Shown: one piece after another, positions 26,958 to 34,881 of the stretch | Layout of the letters: each line of letters begins with the position of its first letter | Numbering within the stretch: the first letter of the stretch is position 1 | NCBI GenBank assembly: GCA_016719015.1 | Contig: JADKAZ010000015.1 | Location: 186,001 to 250,000 of the forward strand | Length of the DNA: 64,000 bases | DNA from: Chitinophagaceae bacterium | GTDB lineage: Bacteria; Bacteroidota; Bacteroidia; Chitinophagales; Chitinophagaceae | Reading direction: 5' to 3' | Notes under the pieces: generated by a model | What the model was told of the DNA's origin: nothing | Seen by the model: only the letters and a program-made list of their open reading frames with translations | The model's database searches: none | Program-made: the position numbers and the translations under genes

Positions 26958-28001
26958 CTACAACGTTGCCATATCAATTACAAACCTGTACCGCACATCA
27001 CCTTTCACCATTCTTTCATAGGCCTCATTAATTTCATCCATGCGGATAAGTTCTATATCAGAAACAATATTATGCTCGGCACAAAAATCTAACATCTCCT
27101 GTGTTTCAGGTAAACCACCTATCAGCGAACCTGCCAGGCTCTTTCTGCCAAAGATGATGCTGAATGCTGCCACCGGCGTCGGGCTTGGCGGCACTCCCAC
27201 ACATACCATCGTTCCATTGGTACGCAACAGGCCGAGATAAAAATTATAATCATGCTCGGCAGAAACCGTATCCAATATAAAATCAAAATAACCTGTTACT
27301 TCTTTTACCTGTGCCGCATCACTGGTTAATACAAACCTGTGGGCACCCAACCTTTTTGCATCTTTTTCTTTTGATGGGGAATGGCTGAGCATGGTAACTT
27401 CTGCACCCATGGCCACGGCCAGTTTTACTCCCATGTGGCCGAGACCACCGAGACCCAGCACACCGACTTTCGTTCCTTTTCCCACTTTCCAGTATTTTAA
27501 CGGAGAGTAAGTGGTGATGCCGGCGCAGAGCAATGGTGCCGCAGCATCTAACGGAAGGTTATCAGCAATATGCAATACAAAATCTTCATGGGTAACGATG
27601 GACTGGCTGTAACCGCCATGAGTGATACCGCTGCCATCTCTTTCGGGGCTGCCATAACTAAACACTGCACCACTGTGGCAAAACTGTTCAAGGCCGTCTT
27701 TACAATTAGCACATTCACGGCAGCTGTCTACCAGGCAACCAACGCCGGCTCTGTCGCCTACTTTGAATTTTTTTACATGACTGCCTACGGCGGTGACCAC
27801 ACCAACGATTTCATGTCCCGGTACACAGGGATAGATGGCATTGCCCCATTCGTTGCGGGCAGTGTGCAGGTCACTGTGGCAAACACCACAATAACGGATT
27901 TCTATCTGCACATCATGTGGTTTGGGTTCTCTTCTTTCAATGGTTAATGGAACGATCGGGGTGGTGGCACTTTCGGCACCGTATGCTTTTACAGATGACA
28001 T
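26958..28001 (-). CDS. Zinc-dependent alcohol dehydrogenase (YahK/CAD-like)
   Basis: A 347-aa medium-chain dehydrogenase/reductase, probably NADP-linked aldehyde reductase. Catalytic zinc ligands are in 'CGVCHSDLH' and 'GHEIVGVV'; structural zinc cysteines in 'CRECANCKDGLEQFC'; the nucleotide-binding loop is 'GLGGLGHMGVKLAVAMGAEV', followed by 'SHSPSKE', where the first Ser of the beta2 region favours NADPH (inference from the YahK/CAD group). 'DFILDTVSA' is typical of this subgroup. A monocistronic gene. The ~570 bp upstream contain no obvious gene. Confidence 0.93.
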   Translation of the reverse strand: MSSVKAYGAESATTPIVPLTIERREPKPHDVQIEIRYCGVCHSDLHTARNEWGNAIYPCVPGHEIVGVVTAVGSHVKKFKVGDRAGVGCLVDSCRECANCKDGLEQFCHSGAVFSYGSPERDGSGITHGGYSQSIVTHEDFVLHIADNLPLDAAAPLLCAGITTYSPLKYWKVGKGTKVGVLGLGGLGHMGVKLAVAMGAEVTMLSHSPSKEKDAKRLGAHRFVLTSDAAQVKEVTGYFDFILDTVSAEHDYNFYLGLLRTNGTMVCVGVPPSPTPVAAFSIIFGRKSLAGSLIGGLPETQEMLDFCAEHNIVSDIELIRMDEINEAYERMVKGDVRYRFVIDMATL

Positions 28002-28093
28002 AGTAGTATTTTTTTAATGTCGGTAAATATAAAAGCAATAATGAAGGAAACAATATAAAGTTTATGTAACCGGGAGTGGTGTAAATAAAAAAC

Positions 28094-28110
28094 CCATACA
28101 GAAAGTATGG
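28094..28110 (-). terminator. Hairpin with T-run on the minus strand
   Basis: CCATAC/GTATGG stem with a 5-nt loop; the minus strand continues GTTTTTTATTT. No annotated gene ends here on the minus strand, so it may end an unannotated transcript or be chance. Confidence 0.5.
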
Positions 28111-28505
28111 CGGGCACTAATGAAGGAAGGTAAACAAAAAACGAATTAAAAATGGTGAGGACTATCAACCGGTCGGCAGCTTTTTATCATAAATCGAAGC
28201 AAGGGCCTTCCCTACTTTGCATCCAGGCAAATGAAGTACGGCTGATTAAGAAGAGTCCGGAATGCTACCGGCTCACCAGAGAATCAGAACGGGACGTTTG
28301 CAAGCCGAAAAAGTTCACCGTGGTGAACAACCTGTACAAGCAGCAAGTTCGTGGCAATGAAAGTTGCAGAGACTTTAATTTTTACAAGGAAAAACTAAAG
28401 ATAAAATTGCTCAAGAGGTACAGGATGCAAAGGGAAACCTTTACAACAGTACACTGGGTGAAACGATTATGTCTCCTGGCCCGTAAGCCGGGAGACTTTT
28501 TTATG
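28111..28505 (+). other. Gene-poor stretch with promoter-like box, palindrome and terminator: possible sRNA or decayed gene
   Basis: This is the core of the 577-bp stretch 28002-28578 that holds no convincing gene. A TACTTTGC box lies at 28213-28220, a perfect palindrome GTTCACC-GT-GGTGAAC at 28313-28328, and a strong plus-strand terminator at 28471-28502. An open frame from ATG 28152 runs through the terminator and has unlike-protein composition. Short stretches in other frames look more protein-like (for example 'KIAQEVQDAKGNLYNSTLGE' ending at a TAA in the terminator loop, 28484-28486), which would need several frameshifts. A transcript of ~270 nt is plausible; coding is not established. 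Confidence 0.4.
28471..28502 (+). terminator. Strong intrinsic terminator with no assigned upstream gene
   Basis: A 10-bp stem (GTCTCCTGGC/GCCGGGAGAC, one G-U pair) with a 6-nt loop, followed by TTTTTT. Confidence 0.85.
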
Positions 28506-28524
28506 AAATCAGCCACCATACCAC

Positions 28525-28549
28525 AAAAAGCCCCGCACTATGCGGGGCT
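28525..28549 (-). terminator. Terminator of the 28579-29019 gene
   Basis: A 9-bp perfect stem (AGCCCCGCA/TGCGGGGCT) with a 3-nt loop. The minus strand continues TTTTTGTGG. It lies 30 bp past the stop. Confidence 0.85.
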
Positions 28550-28578
28550 TTAGTAATCAAAGGGATATCATTTTTTAT

Positions 28579-29019
28579 TTAGTAACGGCGACCGGGGCCA
28601 TCATTTCTGTCATAACGTTTGTCATGCTTATTCCTGTTGTTGAATTTTGCATACACCATCCTGATTTCCTGCTGACGCTGTTCCTGTAAGAAGCTGATCC
28701 GTCTTTGTTTCTCCCAACGGCTCATAAAGTAATTATTCTTTACCCGCTGGATCCTGTAATCATACTCCCGGTTAATTTTAGCAATCTCCATATCTCTCTT
28801 TCTTTCGTTGGAGAAACGGCTGTTGCCAAAACGGTCGTCATTGTCGAAGGAAACATTGATGGCGATAAAACTTTTGTCGTTGTCAAACCGGCCATCATCC
28901 TGCCGGTCGATGGGAGCATTGTCTCTCCGGTCGGGTTGCCGGTTGTCACGGTTGCCGGGCTGAGCCTGGGCAGCCGCTAACATTCCAACAGCAAATAATA
29001 ATGTAAAGATCTTTTTCAT
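28579..29019 (-). CDS. Small secreted charged protein, unknown
   Basis: A 146-aa exported protein. Signal peptide at residues 1-19 ('LLFAVGMLAAAQA'). The mature part begins with an Arg/Asp/Asn-rich low-complexity segment ('RDNRQPDRRDN'), then a helical, probably coiled-coil stretch ('REYDYRIQRVKNNYFMSRWEK', 'QRRISFLQEQRQQEIR') and a basic tail. Similar small periplasmic proteins are frequent in Chitinophagaceae; a Spy/CpxP-like chaperone role is conceivable from the helical pattern but no diagnostic motif is seen. Confidence 0.75.
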   Translation of the reverse strand: MKKIFTLLFAVGMLAAAQAQPGNRDNRQPDRRDNAPIDRQDDGRFDNDKSFIAINVSFDNDDRFGNSRFSNERKRDMEIAKINREYDYRIQRVKNNYFMSRWEKQRRISFLQEQRQQEIRMVYAKFNNRNKHDKRYDRNDGPGRRY

Positions 29020-29178
29020 AATGGTACGTTTTTAAAAGTGAATAATAATTACAATACCTAAGAGGCAAAGCAGGTACCAATGTTTACAAAAACTTCGTTA
29101 ATAGATTGGTGGCAGCATTTAACAAGAGGTTGCGAAAGTTTTTGAAATAGAAGAAATGAAATAAAAAACGGTACTGTT

Positions 29179-29241
29179 ATTCCGGCTCAGGGAAATGTAG
29201 CTTCTGGCTAACGTAATGTCTTTCTGGCCTTGAGCCGGAAT
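29179..29241. repeat. 11-bp perfect inverted repeat around a 41-nt loop
   Basis: ATTCCGGCTCA at 29179-29189 pairs with TGAGCCGGAAT at 29231-29241, followed on the plus strand by CTTTATTTATG. It is the only structured part of the 361-bp gene-free stretch 29020-29380. It may be a long terminator-like hairpin, an attenuator, or an element end. Confidence 0.55.
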
Positions 29242-29380
29242 CTTTATTTATGCAAGGTGACGTAAAGGCAAATATTCTTTAAGCCTTTAAAGATAGTATT
29301 GCCACAGTAAGGCTGCTTTAAATATGCACTGTGTCTTAAAACATACCGCTTTATCGTACACATCAAAATAAGTTTGAAAA

Positions 29381-29593
29381 ATGAATCAATTTAAAATTAA
29401 ACTACTTGAAACATTTCTAATGAATGACCAACCATTTACTTGTCCGCACTGTGGTTCAAGATGCGAGGAAATAGCAAATTTTTATCACACTAATTATAAA
29501 ATATTTATTCAAGAGTGCTTGAATGAAAAATGCAAATTTCTTTGCAATGAAGAGGAAGATGAATATTTTCTTAAATTGTGGGGAGTAATTTAA
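29381..29593 (+). CDS. Small zinc-ribbon protein
   Basis: A 70-aa protein with two cysteine groups, 'CPHCGSRC' and 'CLNEKCKFLC', that should bind one or two zinc ions. It has an acidic tail ('NEEEDEYFL'). No known family is recognised. It ends 5 bp before the HNH endonuclease ATG and shares its low-GC composition, so the two probably arrived together. A perfect -7-like box (TAAGTTTG, 29369-29376) ends four bases before the ATG. Confidence 0.65.
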   Translation: MNQFKIKLLETFLMNDQPFTCPHCGSRCEEIANFYHTNYKIFIQECLNEKCKFLCNEEEDEYFLKLWGVI

Positions 29594-29598
29594 TTGCT

Positions 29599-30375
29599 AT
29601 GAAAGAAGAACGCCGGCTTTGGACAAGAGATGAATTAATTCTTGCACTAAACCTTTATTTAAAACTCCCATTTGGAAAACTGCATTCAGGCAATCCAGAT
29701 ATTATTCATTTGGCACAAATAATTGACAGAACACCGGGCTCTGTTGCCATGCGATTAAACAATTTTGCAAGCGTTGACCCCTATCATCAGCAAAGAGGAA
29801 TTGGTGGATTGCCCGGAGGAAAGAGACAAGTAGAACCAATCTGGAATGAGTTTATCAATAATAAGGATGAGTTGTTATTTGAAAGCGAACGGATACTGGC
29901 AGAGAAAGAGAATGTTGCTATCGAAAATAAGTTCGCAGAAGTATTAAAAGGAACGGAAAACCTTAAAGGCGAATTCAAGCTTAGGGAAGTTAAGACAAGA
30001 GTTAACCAAAATGTATTTCGCCAGATAGTAATGGCTAATTACGATAATAAATGTGCAATAACTGGTATTGACATTTCGGATTTATTGGTAGCAAGCCATA
30101 TTATTCCATGGTCTAAAAACGAAAAAGAAAGATTAAACCCAGAAAATGGAATTTGTCTTTCTCCTTTGTATGATCGGGCCTATGATAAAGGATATATTGG
30201 CATTAATGAAAAATTTGAAATTCTTGTGTCAGCTGAATTAAAGAAGAAAAGCAAAAAGGAATATTATTTGCAACACTTCAATTTATTAATAGGCAAAAAA
30301 ATTATTCTTCCAAAGAAATATTACCCAAAGAAGGAATTTTTAGGATTTCATCTGGATGTGATATTTAGAAAATAA
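29599..30375 (+). CDS. HNH endonuclease with SANT-like N-terminal domain
   Basis: A 258-aa putative DNA endonuclease. The N-terminal ~60 residues ('LWTRDELILALNLYLKLPFG', 'RTPGSVAMRLNNFASVDP') form a helical DNA-binding region known from a group of solitary HNH restriction-like enzymes. The HNH site follows: 'CAITG', 'VASHIIPWS', 'RLNPENGICLSPLYDRAYDKG'. ATG 29599 is preferred over GTG 29578, which would overlap the zinc-ribbon gene. No methyltransferase accompanies it, which argues for a modification-dependent or stand-alone enzyme (inference). The gene is visibly more AT-rich than its neighbours, a sign of horizontal acquisition. Confidence 0.82.
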   Translation: MKEERRLWTRDELILALNLYLKLPFGKLHSGNPDIIHLAQIIDRTPGSVAMRLNNFASVDPYHQQRGIGGLPGGKRQVEPIWNEFINNKDELLFESERILAEKENVAIENKFAEVLKGTENLKGEFKLREVKTRVNQNVFRQIVMANYDNKCAITGIDISDLLVASHIIPWSKNEKERLNPENGICLSPLYDRAYDKGYIGINEKFEILVSAELKKKSKKEYYLQHFNLLIGKKIILPKKYYPKKEFLGFHLDVIFRK

Positions 30376-30552
30376 GAATCTTCATTAAGAGAATAACCCC
30401 GACTGATATCATGGTAAAAACCGAATAACGAACAGAACCTCGAAGAGTGCGACGCAAAAGACGATGATAGTTGTACTACAGCAACGCAAAAAAAATTTCT
30501 ACTTCCTTCCTGACCAAAATCGTCTCAGTACAAGATGATTTTCTGATTACTC

Positions 30553-31077
30553 CTATTGCAGCTTGCTGGGTTCAAGATGCCAGTAGAGAGTAGCGGCAGG
30601 ACCGTCATTTCTGTCTTTATAAAAAACGCTGGTGTACCAGGTCTCTTTTTTATCCCATGCAAATGTGCGACGTCCTTCACTGATAGCAGAAAAACTACTA
30701 TTAAATACGATCACCAGGTTATTGATATTCATCGAGCCGGTTGTTGAAGTAGTTGCAGGCTGTTTGGCACCAGTTTCCAGAAACTTCATCCAGAAAGTCA
30801 GCTTGTTTTCCCTTTTAATATCAGGGATTTTTTCATTGATTGTAAGAACAGCTGGTTTAGAAGTTAAGGATACATTTCGCATCAGATCAATTGTCCTGTC
30901 CTCATCAAAAGAGATGTATAACCGGAGAACACCACTGGCTGTGGTATCATTTGTAAAATAGGGCAGATCTATTTTATCAATGACCAGAGTATAATATTTT
31001 ACTTCCTGTGACCGGGCATTTACGGAAGCGACCATTATCAAAATAGAGAAAACAAGGCGATAGATGCTCTTTTGCAT
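30553..31077 (-). CDS. Secreted protein of unknown function
   Basis: A 174-aa protein with a signal peptide (about residues 1-23, ending 'NARSQ'). The remainder is predicted mostly beta ('YYTLVIDKIDLPYF', 'ASGVLRLYISFDEDRTIDL', 'NNLVIVFNSSFSAI') and ends 'TLYWHLEPSKLQ'. It reads like a small beta-sandwich binding protein. I recognise no family and the neighbours give no clue. It lies downstream of a 177-bp gap after the HNH gene, in convergent orientation. Confidence 0.72.
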   Translation of the reverse strand: MQKSIYRLVFSILIMVASVNARSQEVKYYTLVIDKIDLPYFTNDTTASGVLRLYISFDEDRTIDLMRNVSLTSKPAVLTINEKIPDIKRENKLTFWMKFLETGAKQPATTSTTGSMNINNLVIVFNSSFSAISEGRRTFAWDKKETWYTSVFYKDRNDGPAATLYWHLEPSKLQ

Positions 31078-31213
31078 ATGGTAGGTTTTGGTATTGCAAT
31101 ATAAATTTTTCTGCTGTTTATTTACCCTCAGACAGTAGCATCATCTGGCTATCCCACTTATCGAAACATCGACGATGTCTTCTGAAAAAACAACACAATA
31201 ATCTTCAAGGCAT

Positions 31214-31243
31214 AAAAAGCCCGGAGTGCAGCACACCCCGGGC
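31214..31243 (-). terminator. Terminator of the 31265-32056 lipoprotein gene
   Basis: GCCCGG/CCGGGC stem extended by GTG/CAC around a short loop; the minus strand continues TTTTTATG. It begins 21 bp past the stop. Confidence 0.85.
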
Positions 31244-31264
31244 ATCGTAATGGCGGTTAGCTCA

Positions 31265-32056
31265 TCAATCCTTTTTATAATACGTTAAAGTCCGCTTAGT
31301 TACTTTGGTGGCTTTGCCCTTATCATTATAAGTGGTGCGTTGTGTCCAGTTGCCCTGTTCATCCCAGCTGTCATACGTATAAGTGGTAACAGTAGTAGTT
31401 GTGCTGTCCTTACCCACATTCGTTTCGGTGGTTTTGGCAACATCGCCTTTATCATTCAGTTCGCTTTTAGAAGAATACGTCATTTTTCCTGAGCTGTCGG
31501 TACCTGAATTACCTACCTGTATGCCATTTACGTATTCGTTTTTAAAGGTGCCGAAAACACTGCTGTCTGCCTTGTGCCGGGTACCCGATGTTACCGCACC
31601 ATACTCATCTTCGGTAATGCCAGTATAATAAAAGAGCAACTTTCCTGCAGAGTCCAGTTCACGGGCACCGCTATATTTTCCGTCCTTATCGATATCTATC
31701 TCCATCCCGCCGGTATTTTTTCCGCTTTTGCTGTAGGTAACCGCTTTCATCTGGCCTTTTTCATAACGGGTCATGGTGGTGGTTTCGGCCCCGTTACCCT
31801 TGCTGTCTTTCCGGGTAGAGGAAGTAGTGTATCCTTTGTCATCATACTCTTCCGTTACAATACAGCAGGAATCCATTTCACCTGTCTTGCCGGCACTATC
31901 CGGTGTATAGGTGGTTAGCTCGGTACTCTTTACCATCCCTTTCAGGTTTTGAGCTGTCCAGTCATTGTTTTTGATAACAGCGGTGCTTTCTTTTTTGCTA
32001 TCCTTACAGGAAACCAGGATTGTTCCCGCAAGCATAAGCAGCAATATTTTTTTCAT
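31265..32056 (-). CDS. Lipoprotein with YD-like repeats
   Basis: A 263-aa lipoprotein with lipobox LVSC at residues 14-17. The mature protein is a chain of short beta-hairpin-like repeats of the form 'TxxYDxxGxxT' ('EEYDDKGYTTSS', 'EYGAVTSGTRH', 'SELNDKGDVAKTTE', 'DSWDEQGNWTQRTTY'), reminiscent of the RHS/YD repeat and of YwqK-like repeats. No toxin domain is attached, so it is a surface or periplasmic structural protein of unknown role. A TACTTTAA box lies 29 bp upstream (32085-32092). Confidence 0.78.
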   Translation of the reverse strand: MKKILLLMLAGTILVSCKDSKKESTAVIKNNDWTAQNLKGMVKSTELTTYTPDSAGKTGEMDSCCIVTEEYDDKGYTTSSTRKDSKGNGAETTTMTRYEKGQMKAVTYSKSGKNTGGMEIDIDKDGKYSGARELDSAGKLLFYYTGITEDEYGAVTSGTRHKADSSVFGTFKNEYVNGIQVGNSGTDSSGKMTYSSKSELNDKGDVAKTTETNVGKDSTTTTVTTYTYDSWDEQGNWTQRTTYNDKGKATKVTKRTLTYYKKD

Positions 32057-32383
32057 AACAAAAATTTTAGTGGTTGTTGAGGCGTTAAAGTAGGGACTTT
32101 ATTTGTAAGCCCGTTAAAAACCGGGGGTTATTTTGTTTCCCCTGGCAGGTGTTTTCTTACAACTGCCACAAGAACTAAAACCTTTGCACATAATTAAGTA
32201 GTATCAGCAATATACTTAGCAGCGAACCGAACCCAGAACGGAGCCCCGACTTTTGTCGGGGTAAACTCTGCAACATCAGCTAAATAGTAGCACTGAAACT
32301 GACTACATAATTTTTTTCCAACCAAAAAACCGGAACTATCGCCCCGGTTTTACTTTTACCTTGCTTGCTCTTATTGAATCAGT
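32057..32383. other. 327-bp intergenic stretch: promoter box and two hairpins, no gene seen
   Basis: It contains the TACTTTAA box of the lipoprotein gene at 32085-32092, a hairpin CCCCGAC-TTTT-GTCGGGG at 32244-32261 without T-run, and the terminator of the next gene at 32326-32351. No plausible reading frame. Confidence 0.6.
32326..32351 (-). terminator. Terminator of the PAAR/FecR gene
   Basis: An 8-bp stem (AAAACCGG/CCGGTTTT) with a 10-nt loop; the minus strand runs into T residues (CCGGTTTTTTGG). Confidence 0.75.
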
Positions 32384-34096
32384 TTAGCCGGTACTTCCTT
32401 TTTTTCTTTTTCCCATAACAGCTCCTAACAATACCAGCAGCAACCCACCCACAGCCACATACCAATATTTTTTCAGCACATCCAGGAAACCAGCCGGTTT
32501 GTTTTCAATAGTGGGTCCGGTGCTTGCTGCTTCCTGTTTGGGAAATTGCCAGTAGGCACTGTCTTTCGGGATGGCCATTAAATGTGCGGCAGACTGAAAC
32601 TGTACGGTGTCTGCTATGGTATAGGCATTTTTAAAATCGTTGAAATATACTTTGCCCGCCGGAATGATAACAGTGCTATTGTCTTTTTTCAAAGTAAGTT
32701 CCACTTCTCCTTCATACACGATGAGACGGCTGCTGTCTTTGCTGTGTGAGAAAAGAAACCGGGTTCCTTTTTTTACCAGTTTTTCATTGAAGGTTTCTAT
32801 CAGCAATTTTTTATTGTCAGCACCGGGTTCACCATTAATGAGCAGCTGTCCTTTTTCCAATGTTACGGTCATGCTGTTACCGTCATTACCGGTAATCAAT
32901 GCCTGGCAGTCGGGAAGCACCATCATTACGGTGTTGCGGTCGGGGCTCATGAGTACAAGGCCATGGGGGCCTGTTACCATTTTAGTACCAGCTGCAGGCT
33001 TGCTGCCGGGGTTAATCGTTTTTCCATCTTTACCAGTGAAGGTTACATCTTGTGATAAGGCTGTAAAGCCATCGCTAGCAATAGCTTCCACGCTGATGAT
33101 AGAGCCCATGCCTCCACAGTGTGTGGTCTGGCTGCCGAGTTTGGCCACTCTTTTTCCATTGAGCAATACTTCATCATCACCACCTGTTATAACAAATGTA
33201 TTCGGGCCTGCACAAGCTGCATGTCTGCCACGGTCGCCTTCGCAGGCAACCGGCAACCCGTTGATGAGGACATTGGCATTGCCTGTCATGACCGGGCCCA
33301 TAACGGTAAAGGGGTCAGCCGCACAACCATGTGCATCTGCAGGGCATTTGGCATAGCTGCCCACTCTTGCATAAAGGCTGGCATCTACGGTTGTTACTTT
33401 ATATTCTTTGCTGTATTTTTTTCCTTCGTACTCTGCAGTGAGTATGATTTTGTTTTCACCCACACTGTTGAAGGCTGGACGGCAGCTGCTTCCTTTTCCG
33501 GGTTCAAAGTTGCCGGTGCCACTCCATTCTATTTCATCGCGGAGGTCAATTTCTTTATTGTCTTTGCCTGTTATTTTAAAAGAGGCACCAAACAACCAGC
33601 CTTTGTCAAATACTTTGGGGCTTTTGCCTAAGGGGAAAAGCAATTCAGGCACCAGCTCAGTGGGTCGCAACACAAAGGTCATTACTGATTCTTCTTTGCC
33701 ATGGTACCGCATATAAAAAGTACCTCTGATCTCATCTCCCTGTTTTTGTCCGCTTACTCTGATGGAAACAGCTTCTTCGGTAAATTTTTTTCCATCCTGC
33801 ATGGCCTGGTTCAGTGAACCGGTAATATTTAACTCCACACCATCGAATGTGCCGCTAATGGAACCGGTTATCGTAATATAATCTTCCGGTTCTGATTTGG
33901 GGCCAAGCCGGAGGTTCGATGTAAGTACGGCTGTACCGCCGGCATCAACGGTCATACTAATTTTGTTGATGTAATAGGCGGCATTATTATCCGGGCCTTT
34001 CGGAATCATTGTTATGGTTCCTTTGTATTGTTGCTGAGAAAAGGTAAGATGGCTCAGCACTGTCAACAGCAACAGTGCTGCTGCAAAACGTTTCAT
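32384..34096 (-). CDS. Membrane-anchored exported protein with Ig-like, PAAR and FecR-like domains
   Basis: A 570-aa protein. Order: signal peptide (residues 1-20), beta-rich N-terminal domain, Ig-like segment ('ASFKITGKDNKEIDL', 'PAFNSVGENKIILTAEY'), then a PAAR-type domain at ~243-335 ('CPADAHGC', 'GPVMTGNANVLINGLPVA', 'TGGDDEVLLNGKRVAKLGS', 'THCGGMGSI'), a FecR-like beta domain at ~425-500 ('KLVKKGTRFLFSHS', 'VYEGEVELTLKKD') and a C-terminal membrane helix (~545-563) followed by KRKK. PAAR proteins usually tip T6SS spikes, but no T6SS gene is present and this protein is anchored by its own helix. ATG 34096 is chosen over TTG 34141 because it gives a good signal peptide. Function unknown. 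Confidence 0.8.
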   Translation of the reverse strand: MKRFAAALLLLTVLSHLTFSQQQYKGTITMIPKGPDNNAAYYINKISMTVDAGGTAVLTSNLRLGPKSEPEDYITITGSISGTFDGVELNITGSLNQAMQDGKKFTEEAVSIRVSGQKQGDEIRGTFYMRYHGKEESVMTFVLRPTELVPELLFPLGKSPKVFDKGWLFGASFKITGKDNKEIDLRDEIEWSGTGNFEPGKGSSCRPAFNSVGENKIILTAEYEGKKYSKEYKVTTVDASLYARVGSYAKCPADAHGCAADPFTVMGPVMTGNANVLINGLPVACEGDRGRHAACAGPNTFVITGGDDEVLLNGKRVAKLGSQTTHCGGMGSIISVEAIASDGFTALSQDVTFTGKDGKTINPGSKPAAGTKMVTGPHGLVLMSPDRNTVMMVLPDCQALITGNDGNSMTVTLEKGQLLINGEPGADNKKLLIETFNEKLVKKGTRFLFSHSKDSSRLIVYEGEVELTLKKDNSTVIIPAGKVYFNDFKNAYTIADTVQFQSAAHLMAIPKDSAYWQFPKQEAASTGPTIENKPAGFLDVLKKYWYVAVGGLLLVLLGAVMGKRKKGSTG

Positions 34097-34195
34097 ACAA
34101 CGAGTTTTGATAAAGGTGGAATTAATAACCGCAGATTCCAATGATATTATTCATTGACAGTGATGATACTGGTTACCGGGAGGAGAGGTATGGAG

Positions 34196-34804
34196 CTAAC
34201 TATTTCCGGGGGTCTTCTTCTTTTTTTCTTTTTGAATCTTTTTTGTTTGCCTGGCTATTTTCTTTTCTTCTGTAGCTAGTTTTCGTTGTACTTTTTTACA
34301 TCTTCAGCGGCAGATAGCTGCTCTGGCAATACACCTCTTTCTTTAAGCATCTTACGAACGGCAAGATCATTATCAATATGTTCTTTACTTATTTGCTGTT
34401 CACCTTTTAAGTCTTTATCTGTTACATTATGACTGGTGAGTTCGGTTGCAAAGTCTTTTGCTTTGATGGTAAGTTTGGGCAAAAGCAACTGCCGGTTTAG
34501 CCGGGTCACCATTCTGTGCTATAAGATAACAGGCATAACGGGTAAGGGCAATATCTTCCACTTCACGCCGGGCTCCTTTGGCTAAGTTTATCATTTTGTT
34601 GAAATCAACAAAATGATGAGAAGTGGCTTCGCCAGCTGCTTCACAAGCCACTTTAGCTTTATCAATCACTTTCAGGAAATTCCTCCATTCGGAATAATTG
34701 AAAATAGCCTGCAATTCCCGTGCACTCCAGCATTCTATTCCTTCATAGATATAACAGGCACTTTCAAATTTTCCGAACAGGTCTGTAATCAATTCTTTTT
34801 TCAT
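34196..34804 (-). pseudogene. dinD: dinD-like gene, broken by internal deletion and frameshift
   Basis: DinD is a DNA-damage-inducible protein. The N-terminal ~108 codons are intact ('GIECWSARELQAIFNYSEW', 'FNKMINLAKGARREVEDIAL', 'AVAFAQTY'). The frame then jumps near 34470-34485 to a C-terminal part in another frame ('LTIKAKDFATELTSHNV', 'KDLKGEQQISKEHI', 'VLPEQLSAAEDVKK'), so roughly 90 residues of the middle are missing (estimate from remembered family length). A second lesion in a T6 run at 34292-34297 shifts the tail; adding one base restores 'VQRKLATEEKKIA' to a stop at 34196. Two independent lesions make this a real pseudogene. The loss is recent, since the remaining sequence is well kept. 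Confidence 0.85.
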
Positions 34805-34881
34805 GATTTAAAATTATAGAATAGGAGGATGCAGATGATACCACAAACAGGTATATATTATGGGAATAGTTAAGTTAAGAA

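Noticed and set aside
28152..28553. 133-codon open frame on the plus strand
   Set aside because: It runs straight through a strong intrinsic terminator and into a second one, and its composition (many Arg, Lys, Cys, Ser) does not look like a real protein.
32244..32261. CCCCGAC-TTTT-GTCGGGG hairpin as a terminator
   Set aside because: No T-run follows on either strand; kept only as part of the intergenic description.
32384..34096. T6SS effector or spike protein
   Set aside because: The PAAR-like domain is present but no other T6SS gene is, and the protein has its own signal peptide and membrane anchor.
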